Part shown: positions 26,771-32,367 of the stretch, one piece after another
How the letters are laid out: each line of letters opens with the position of its first letter
Numbering within the stretch: position 1 is the stretch's first letter
Source: an uncultured Planctomycetaceae bacterium
Lineage (GTDB): Bacteria > Planctomycetota > Planctomycetia > Planctomycetales > Planctomycetaceae
Assembly: GCA_903871805.1 (NCBI GenBank)
Contig: CAIQIE010000326.1
Location: forward strand, 1 to 32,367
Reading direction: 5' to 3'
DNA length: 32,367 bases
The notes under the pieces: model-generated
Told to the model about the DNA's origin: nothing
What the model saw: only the letters and a program-made list of their open reading frames with translations
Databases searched by the model: none
Position numbers and translations under genes: made by a program

Positions 26771-26862
26771 CTGTGTTTTCCGGAAAAACCAACTGCCCCC
26801 TGAACCCAGAATGGTTCAGCAGCCTGCAAGACCCCAGACACCGTACAACAACTGCCAGTATG

Positions 26863-28182
26863 TCAATCTGCAAATTTCAACTCACGAGGCTCGAATAACG
26901 GCGAGAACTGTTCGACATTGGTCCCTGCCATCGCCAGTCGTCGCAGCGCCGCAGGTTGATGGCCCGTCGCAAAGAAACTTCCAACCGGACGACCGTCGCG
27001 GATTTCTCCTGTCCCCCGATAGACAAAAATGTCATCCATCTTCCATTCGCCATCCTTCAACCCGGCGACCTCAGAAATTTTGGTAATTCGTCGTTCACCA
27101 CTGAACAGACGAATCACGTGGATCACGACGTCCACGGCGTTACAGACATACTGCCGGGCAATTCGAGACGGCAATTCCACCCCCGAAAGGGCGATCATCA
27201 GTTCGAGTCGGTCCAGGGTTTCTCTCGCATCGTTGGCGTGCAGAGTACTCATGGAACCGTCGTGCCCGGTATTCATGGCCTGAAGCATTTCCAATACCTC
27301 GGCGCCTCGCGCTTCCCCCACAATGATCCGGTCAGGTCGCATTCGCAGGGCATTTCGCAGAAGGTCCCGCTGAGTCACCGCGCCGCGGCCTTCCATATTG
27401 GGAAGTCGGGTTTCCAGTGCCACAACGTCCACCTGCTGCAGATTCAGTTCCGCAGTTTCCTCAATCGTCACAACACGCTGGTTGTCCGGGATAAAGCGAC
27501 TCATACAGTTCAACAGAGTTGTCTTTCCGGCACCTGTACCGCCGCTCACAATCACGTTCATTCGCCCCTGCACGGCAAGCACCAGAAAGTCCGCCATGGC
27601 AGGCGCCATCGAACCCAATCCAATCAGGTCTTCCAGCTGAATTCGTTTGTTACCAAAGCGACGAATCGAAACTGTCGGTCCTGCAAGTGCCAGAGGTGGA
27701 ATGATGGCGTTAAATCGCGAACCGTCGGGTAATCGGGCGTCGACCATCGGACTTGATTCATCAATTCTTCGCCCTGCCCGGCCAACAAGCCTGTGAATAA
27801 ACTGCATCAGATGTTCTGAATCCGCAAAACGGATCGCCGTTGTCTCCAGAACCCCTCGCCGCTCCACCAGAACTCGATCCGGTCCGTTGATCAGAATGTC
27901 CGATACCTCCGGATCAACCATCAGGCTTTCAATGGGACCAAATCCATAGATTTCATCCATCAACTGCTTCACGATGGATTCACGCTGAGCCGCTGTCAGC
28001 GACACTGCCTGCCGCGAGCAGAGGTATTCGGCCAGCGACTGAAGCTGACTCCGAAGGTCCTGCTCCGAAAGCGTTTCAGCCCGGCTGAAGTCAATCAGAT
28101 CGATAATCTGACGATGCAGATCGGTCTTCAGGCGAGTAAAGTCCTGAGTCTCTCCGCTGACCGTCTCAAGGACGTTAGACAT
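26863..28182 (-). CDS. cpaF: Tad/Flp pilus assembly ATPase CpaF (TadA)
   Basis: 439-residue hexameric secretion ATPase of the PulE/VirB11/CpaF superfamily that powers Tad (Flp) pilus assembly from the cytoplasmic side. The N-terminal domain carries YGFGPIESLMVDPEVSDILING and RRIDESSPMVDARLPDGSR, both typical of CpaF. Walker A is GGTGAGKT (214-221), the Asp-box region follows at VVTIEETAEL, Walker B is in RIIVGEARGAE (285-295), and the His box in MSTLHANDA (311-319). The start at 28182 has a near-perfect GGAGGAG six bases upstream; the frame extends to 28218 with no support. No FHA or other extra domain is fused. tadB and tadC follow on the same strand. Confidence 0.96.
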   Translation of the reverse strand: MSNVLETVSGETQDFTRLKTDLHRQIIDLIDFSRAETLSEQDLRSQLQSLAEYLCSRQAVSLTAAQRESIVKQLMDEIYGFGPIESLMVDPEVSDILINGPDRVLVERRGVLETTAIRFADSEHLMQFIHRLVGRAGRRIDESSPMVDARLPDGSRFNAIIPPLALAGPTVSIRRFGNKRIQLEDLIGLGSMAPAMADFLVLAVQGRMNVIVSGGTGAGKTTLLNCMSRFIPDNQRVVTIEETAELNLQQVDVVALETRLPNMEGRGAVTQRDLLRNALRMRPDRIIVGEARGAEVLEMLQAMNTGHDGSMSTLHANDARETLDRLELMIALSGVELPSRIARQYVCNAVDVVIHVIRLFSGERRITKISEVAGLKDGEWKMDDIFVYRGTGEIRDGRPVGSFFATGHQPAALRRLAMAGTNVEQFSPLFEPRELKFAD

Positions 28183-28487
28183 CTGTACTCCTCCGGGACT
28201 CCACAACCAGCCTCTCAAACCGAACGCTGTTCACCGCGCGCAGCGACCCCCGCGTTGTCCCTGTTATCGAATGCCAGACCCTGGGAAATACACTTCCCCG
28301 GTGCTCGTCGTTGCAAGCGGCATCTTCGGCGCCGCAATCCCTACCGGCATGCTCAACACGCCCTGCTGCAGCAAAACCCGCGCCAACTTTCCGTAGAGTC
28401 TCAGCCAATGACGCCTTTAGACCGCTGAAAATACGAACATCGTTTTTCAGATCTTAGCGTACCACATGTCTGCTGCCCCAAGACGCC
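28183..28487. other. Intergenic stretch before cpaF, no convincing gene
   Basis: A 77-codon frame on the - strand (28175-28408, TTG start) ends inside the first codons of cpaF, which resembles translational coupling, but its composition (rich in Arg, Gly, Ser and Ala with no pattern) does not look like a protein. Otherwise nothing is seen; a cpaF promoter may lie here. Confidence 0.4.
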
Positions 28488-28838
28488 TCAGGCTGCCTGA
28501 GAAACAAAGTCCGCCGAATCACCCTCTGAGCTTCGAGATTCCTCAGGTGGAATTAGACTTCGTCTGCTGATGGCGTCCCGGCCCGGCGGACTCAACTGAT
28601 ACTGCAAACCCTTGCTGCGCCCACCAAATTCAAATCGGATCAGGCCTTCAGCGATCAAATAACCGTGCACCTGGGTTAATGTGGACGACTCCACCCCTGG
28701 AACTGCCAAAACACGGTCCAGCCAGCCGTTAAACTCCGGATCCGTTGCTTTCAGCTCTGCTTCGAAACGCAGGTAGGAGCCCAGCACCGCAAGGCACTGC
28801 TCTTCAAATGCAACCGATTGTCCGTCTGTTCCGCGCAT
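28488..28838 (-). CDS. Small uncharacterised protein, possible winged-helix fold
   Basis: 116 residues from an ATG at 28838; the frame is open to a GTG at 28946, so the N-terminus is uncertain, and no clear ribosome binding site is seen for either start. I do not recognise the family. The order helix (FEEQCLAVLGSYLRFEAELK), helix (FNGWLDRVLAVPG), helix (STLTQVHGYLIAEGLI), then a beta-hairpin-like RFEFGGRSKGLQYQLSPPGR is what a winged-helix DNA-binding domain often looks like. That is inference from pattern only. The C-terminal 30 residues are acidic and Ser-rich. It lies upstream of cpaF on the same strand, with a 305-bp gap, so it may belong to the tad locus or stand alone. Confidence 0.6.
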   Translation of the reverse strand: MRGTDGQSVAFEEQCLAVLGSYLRFEAELKATDPEFNGWLDRVLAVPGVESSTLTQVHGYLIAEGLIRFEFGGRSKGLQYQLSPPGRDAISRRSLIPPEESRSSEGDSADFVSQAA

Positions 28839-29472
28839 ATGGTCTGTATCGACATCAGCACAGCGGGCATTCAACGAACACTCCACGCTCCTCAGGATCC
28901 CGATTTCCGTCAGAGTCGTTACAGGCAGCAAACTGCAAAATGGCACTTTCGCCGTTCGGTGCTTCAGGAAAGACAGGAAATCTGCTCATTCCTGATTACC
29001 CTTTACCGGATCCAATTCCTTCAAATCCTGTAAAACCTTTTCAGTTTTCCAGCCGCGGCAGACTCCTGCACGACCTGCTCCTGCCATTTCCCGTTCAAGC
29101 CCGGCGTCACCTCGCAAGTCGCCCCTGATTGATTTCGCCCCCAATGTCGATCGGCGATTTCTGCCTTTCCGGACGGTGTTACGGGCGTGTTCCGGCAAAT
29201 TCTGCCGCTCTCACCCCACCACACTGACATAGCCGGTGGTTTTTCAGTAAACGACATTGCTAAAAAGCCGGAATTCCCCATATTCTTCAATCCTTCTCTC
29301 AAGTTCTGGCTAAATTTCATTTTGCTCAGGGTCCTCATCCCAAAGGCAAAGACAGTTCCGTTCCCCCTCTCTAAATCTCTCCCCGCATCGATCTTCAGAA
29401 TCTGCCTGCTGCACAGCAGCAGTGACTGTCGCATCCGATCTCGCGCAACCTATCTCATCAGGGTTTAAGCTC
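28839..29472. other. Divergent intergenic region between the tad side and the TPR lipoprotein gene
   Basis: No gene is recognised in about 630 bp apart from a possible N-terminal extension of the (-) neighbour to 28946. TTGCTA (29257-29262) and TATTCT (29281-29286), 18 bp apart, are a weak promoter candidate for the TPR gene, with a leader of about 180 nt. Confidence 0.45.
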
Positions 29473-30687
29473 ATGGTCTCGACACGGCTGCAGCAACTGG
29501 TTCGCGGCATGTTCTGGCTTGCAGGCATCACGCTTCTCGCAGGCTGCTCTTCAATCGGTGGAAATGTTGCTAACTCTTCAGGCATGGGTTACTACGAACG
29601 AGGTAACTATGCCGCCGCGGCTGAACAGTTTCAGCAGGCATTGATGTCCAATCCGACCAACCCTGATTACATGGCAAATCTCGCCAAAGTCCGAATGCGG
29701 ACAGGCGATGCCTTCGGGGCGGAACAACTCTACAGGCAGGCTCTGTCGACTGCCCCTTCACATCAGCCTTCCTATCACGGACTGGCTGAAGTGATGATCG
29801 CCCAGGGCCGAGGCCAGGAAGCCCAGGCGATGATTTCCACATGGGCAAACTCACAGCCCTACAACGCTGAACCACAGGTTGAACTGGCGTGGCTGCATCG
29901 TCAGCAGGGAAACACGCAGGATGCAGGCCAGGCCCTGCAACGAGCGTTGGAGATCAACCCAAATAACTCCGTCGCCATGGCAAACATGGGACATCTCTAC
30001 GAAGAATCAGGCAGGCCGGATCAGGCCGTTGCCATGTACCAGCAGTCGCTGAGAGTTGACTGGAATCAGCCCGACGTCCATTCACGAATCGCTGCGGCCG
30101 GACAGGCTGCAGGTCCGTCCAGCCCCATGGGTGCGACCGCAATGGCCCGAGGAATGCACCCCTATCAGGTCACCGGACAACGGACCGCCTTTGCTCCTTC
30201 ATCCCGCGGAAATCAGCTGGCCGGCATGCCAATGATGCCTCCCCAGTTTGCAGGTCAGCCAACCGGACCACAGTCCGCAATGAACATGGCCAGCGTGAGG
30301 CCTGGCTCCGTTATGCCGGGTAACTATATGCCCGGCCCGATGGCTGGCGCACCAGGCGGCGGCTGGCAGATGGCGGGCTCGCCAATGATGCTGAATCAAC
30401 CCTCATCCGCGACATTTTCAGATATCAACGCAGGTATTCCTTCCTCCGACTTCATGATGTCACCGGCCGCGGGCTCGTTCCCCCCAGCAACCGGCCCCGG
30501 TGAGTTCCAGATCCCTTCGACACAGGGCTCTCCAGCCGTGGCATCTCCGACCCCCGATCCATCATTCTCGGCAATATCACCACGGCAGGCTCCTGCTGGA
30601 CTGCCTGTTTCCACGGTCTCCCTCAGCGCTCAGATGGATTCTCCACTGCCTTCAGGTACCGAACCACCAATTGTGGAAGCGTTCTGA
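29473..30687 (+). CDS. TPR lipoprotein, TadD-like, with a Met/Pro/Gly-rich tail
   Basis: 404-residue lipoprotein. The start at 29473 gives a signal with lipobox LAGC, lipidated at Cys25; the frame extends upstream to 29422 without secretory sense. Residues about 35-205 hold about five tetratricopeptide repeats (GYYERGNYAAAAEQFQQAL, AKVRMRTGDAFGAEQLYRQA, GLAEVMIAQGRGQEAQAMI, AWLHRQQGNTQDAGQALQRA, GHLYEESGRPDQAVAMYQQS). Residues 210-404 are a long low-complexity tail rich in Met, Pro, Gly, Ser and Ala. TadD proteins of Tad systems are TPR lipoproteins, and the divergent tad core 630 bp away supports that reading; the long tail is not a usual TadD feature. A generic TPR lipoprotein role is the alternative. 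The next gene follows after 73 bp on the same strand. Confidence 0.82.
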   Translation: MVSTRLQQLVRGMFWLAGITLLAGCSSIGGNVANSSGMGYYERGNYAAAAEQFQQALMSNPTNPDYMANLAKVRMRTGDAFGAEQLYRQALSTAPSHQPSYHGLAEVMIAQGRGQEAQAMISTWANSQPYNAEPQVELAWLHRQQGNTQDAGQALQRALEINPNNSVAMANMGHLYEESGRPDQAVAMYQQSLRVDWNQPDVHSRIAAAGQAAGPSSPMGATAMARGMHPYQVTGQRTAFAPSSRGNQLAGMPMMPPQFAGQPTGPQSAMNMASVRPGSVMPGNYMPGPMAGAPGGGWQMAGSPMMLNQPSSATFSDINAGIPSSDFMMSPAAGSFPPATGPGEFQIPSTQGSPAVASPTPDPSFSAISPRQAPAGLPVSTVSLSAQMDSPLPSGTEPPIVEAF

Positions 30688-30760
30688 GCACTTTCGATCA
30701 GTTTCGAGTACTCTGCATCAAACGATCATACCGCCTGCCAGATACCATCAGGGGCTGCCT

Positions 30761-31234
30761 GTGCCTGTTTTTAACTTCCGATTTCAAGTCGAAGCCTCAC
30801 CTGAGTCTGTGTCTGCGTTTCATTTTCAGACGGGAATCCTCAAAGCCCTGACACCCCCACTGATGATTATGCAGGTGCATCGTTTTGATCCCCTTGCCAA
30901 TGGCTCCATCGGACAATTCACTATGTGGATGGGACCTGTTCCTGTCCACTGGACAGCTCTCCACTCGGATGTTTCTCCCGAAGCATTCACCGACACCCAA
31001 ATCTCTGGTCCCATGAAATCATGGCGCCATACGCATCGATTCATCAGAATTGATGACCACACAACCGAAGTGAATGAACATATTGAATATGAACACCACA
31101 GCGGGCTTCGAGGACTTTGGTCCAGACTTCTATTTCCCCGCATTGCTCTCTTCGCTCTTTTCACATGGCGATCAATCGTAACTCGACGAGCAGCGCGAAA
31201 AATAGACGAGCAGCGAAAGACAAAGGCTCACTGA
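30761..31234 (+). CDS. SRPBCC (START-like) fold protein
   Basis: 157 residues with a GTG start at 30761, chosen because AGGGG stands six bases upstream (30750-30754) and because the protein pattern begins there: VPVFNFRFQVEASPESVSAF. The open frame extends to 30500 but that part overlaps the TPR gene and is a shadow. FHFQTGILKALTPP, IGQFTMWMGPVPVHWTAL, FTDTQISGPMKSWRHTHRF and TEVNEHIEYEH are the order of landmarks seen in the SRPBCC subfamily related to CoxG/cell-division-inhibitor-like ligand-binding proteins. Such proteins bind hydrophobic ligands in a cavity; the ligand is unknown. The C-terminal 45 residues (LWSRLLFPRIALFALFTW) are hydrophobic then strongly basic. Convergent with the phosphotransferase gene, 48 bp apart. 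Confidence 0.8.
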   Translation: MPVFNFRFQVEASPESVSAFHFQTGILKALTPPLMIMQVHRFDPLANGSIGQFTMWMGPVPVHWTALHSDVSPEAFTDTQISGPMKSWRHTHRFIRIDDHTTEVNEHIEYEHHSGLRGLWSRLLFPRIALFALFTWRSIVTRRAARKIDEQRKTKAH

Positions 31235-31282
31235 TCCTGGGATTTTTTCGACAGCAATTCAGTGCATCCCCGCTTTCAGGCG

Positions 31283-32344
31283 TCAGAAGGATCGACTCGC
31301 GAAAAAACTCTCCGCTGTGGTCACAAGCTCTTCAAATCGGCTGCACACGGATTCATCAACGGACCCCGCCAATACTCCCGTATAACGGCGGCGCATCCAC
31401 GTGACCGGGCTCAACAACACATTTGCAGCATCAAATGCCCGCAAAAGCGATCTTTCATGATGCGTCATTCTTCGGTCATCGCAAAACTGATGATACGCCA
31501 ACCGCAGACACTCGTGATCGGTTCTGTACCAGCTTCTTAATAGACGCGTTGCATCCATCGACACGTGGTCCGTCGCAGCGGCGTTCCAGTCAATCACTCC
31601 GGTAACCCTGTCTCCACTATACAAGACATGCGGCCTCCAGATATCCCTGAGCAGAGGCTGAAGCGGGACTGACACATCAGATTCTGCCACAAGCATGGCG
31701 TGCAGCCTTTGAAGACTGCTGCGAAGAACATCGCAGGCCCGCTTCGCCGCCCTGCCAAATCGCCGGTCCGAATCAGCTATTGCCATCGCTTGCAGCCGAT
31801 CCAGAAAACCCGAAAGCAGCTCCAACACAATTTTCAAACGACGATTGATCCCAGGCGATGCTGCAACATGAACACGCAAGCTGACTGGTGACGAGCTGGA
31901 AACTGCAAGAACACGCCCACTCAGATGAATCCGACTTAAGACCCCCAGCGCCTCAGAAAGCTGCGTCGCCGTCGGCGAACCACGAAGACTTTCCCCAGGC
32001 ATCCATGGTTCCATCTGCCAGAGCCCTGCAGCGTCCTGCAGCAGGTAGCCCCGGCACTGAAAACTCCCACAAGCCCCAATCAGTCCGCCAGCAATTGGCT
32101 TCAAAGGAGCCGGAACACAGGTTAACCCACCTGCAAAAGCAGCGGCCATCCATTCACAAAGCTCATTCCTGCGATCAATCTCCGTCACTTCCGTACAGTC
32201 CGTCAGCCGGATCGCATACTGCAGGCCTTCACGACACTGCACCTTCCAGACCCGGGCTCCACTGAAACCACCAGAGACCTTCTCACACTCCTGCAGCTCT
32301 ACTCCCCAGCGTTTCGCCACAAATCCCGGTTGCTCAGCATTCAT
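31283..32344 (-). CDS. Phosphotransferase of the aminoglycoside phosphotransferase/choline kinase fold, atypical catalytic loop
   Basis: 353-residue kinase-like protein. The N-lobe has GGFSGARVWKV (25-35) as the nucleotide loop and YAIRL (43-47), where Arg replaces the usual ATP-binding Lys. The C-lobe has RDIWRPHVL (233-241) where the family has H-G-D-x-x-x-x-N: Asp234 is kept, but the preceding His and the following Asn are absent (His239 is in the Asn position). VIDWNAA (250-256) supplies the metal-binding Asp252. I recall the RDxWxxHVL form from other planctomycete phosphotransferases, so this is likely a lineage variant and not decay. The substrate is unknown. The ATG at 32344 lies within tandem copies of TCATCCCCCG (+ strand), which place GGGGG directly before it. 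The gene is complete in the window. Confidence 0.78.
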   Translation of the reverse strand: MNAEQPGFVAKRWGVELQECEKVSGGFSGARVWKVQCREGLQYAIRLTDCTEVTEIDRRNELCEWMAAAFAGGLTCVPAPLKPIAGGLIGACGSFQCRGYLLQDAAGLWQMEPWMPGESLRGSPTATQLSEALGVLSRIHLSGRVLAVSSSSPVSLRVHVAASPGINRRLKIVLELLSGFLDRLQAMAIADSDRRFGRAAKRACDVLRSSLQRLHAMLVAESDVSVPLQPLLRDIWRPHVLYSGDRVTGVIDWNAAATDHVSMDATRLLRSWYRTDHECLRLAYHQFCDDRRMTHHERSLLRAFDAANVLLSPVTWMRRRYTGVLAGSVDESVCSRFEELVTTAESFFASRSF

Positions 32345-32367
32345 CCCCCGTCATCCCCCGTCATCCC
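32341..32367. repeat. Tandem 10-bp repeat TCATCCCCCG at the phosphotransferase start
   Basis: Two full copies and a 7-base partial copy (32341-32350, 32351-32360, 32361-32367) run to the window edge and may continue. Read on the - strand each unit supplies GGGGGATGA, a ribosome-binding-like G-run next to an ATG. Because the unit is 10 bp, each ATG is in a different frame. Confidence 0.75.

Noticed and set aside
26956..27732. 258-codon frame on the + strand opposite cpaF
   Set aside because: His/Asn-rich shadow of the CpaF coding sequence, whose Walker motifs are intact.
28175..28408. 77-codon frame on the - strand ending inside cpaF
   Set aside because: The overlap looks like translational coupling, but the TTG start and patternless Arg/Gly/Ser composition argue against a real protein.
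30500..30760. N-terminal extension of the SRPBCC gene
   Set aside because: It overlaps the TPR gene in another frame; the GTG at 30761 has an excellent ribosome binding site and begins the family pattern.
1..32367. CRISPR arrays, tRNA or rRNA genes, prophage genes
   Set aside because: No regularly spaced repeats, cloverleaf-like sequences or phage structural genes were recognised on reading; a dedicated scan for tRNAs and small RNAs was not possible.

Overview
The window looks like a piece of a planctomycete chromosome of moderate G+C. The strongest signs are family-level: a DUF1501 protein with a twin-arginine leader, a Pirellula/Verrucomicrobium-type membrane-bound dehydrogenase fused to a CxxCH heme domain, FG-GAP/VCBS repeat proteins, a serine hydrolase fused to a NamZ (DUF1343) muramidase, and the C-terminal end of a RayT-like transposase of the kind common in planctomycetes. 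The species cannot be named from the sequence alone. No rRNA, tRNA or CRISPR array was recognised.

Layout. 1-331: 3' end of a REP-associated transposase that runs in from the left, followed by about 480 bp with no gene. 811-3701: a divergent pair of exported proteins, FG-GAP repeat (-) and DUF1501 (+). 3953-9396: two large exported (+) genes, the serine hydrolase/NamZ fusion and the PVC-type dehydrogenase/cytochrome, closed by a strong hairpin at 9434-9461. 9639-15765 (-): a possible small membrane protein, RNase Y (rny), and a 1335-residue protein that I do not recognise. A dispersed-looking hairpin element lies between the last two. 16527-20942 (+): a complete ribose-type sugar ABC importer (lipoprotein binding protein, double ATPase, permease). 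The gap between the binding-protein and ATPase genes carries two perfect inverted repeats, and the permease has an unusual insert of about 150 residues. 21237-23929 (-): a NatA/NatB-type ABC exporter (ATPase, then permease). 24809-28838 (-): a Tad/Flp secretion core (CpaF/TadA ATPase, TadB, TadC) behind a small possible winged-helix protein. 29473-31234 (+), divergent from the tad genes: a TPR lipoprotein resembling TadD and a SRPBCC-fold protein. 31283-32344 (-): a phosphotransferase of the aminoglycoside phosphotransferase/choline kinase fold with a non-standard catalytic loop.

How the genes fit together. The importer genes form an operon in the usual order for this class, and the hairpins after the binding-protein gene could set the ratio of binding protein to membrane parts. 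The tad genes supply an ATPase and two inner-membrane platform proteins; the pilin, outer-membrane secretin and CpaE-like parts are not in the window. The exported enzymes on the left (dehydrogenase/cytochrome c, DUF1501, muramidase fusion) belong to the envelope-facing repertoire typical of planctomycetes, but nothing here shows that they share a pathway.

The places most worth a second look are the permease insert, the inverted repeats between the importer genes, the 13681-13792 hairpin element, the 1335-residue orphan protein, the muramidase fusion and the structured intergenic stretch 24469-24672.
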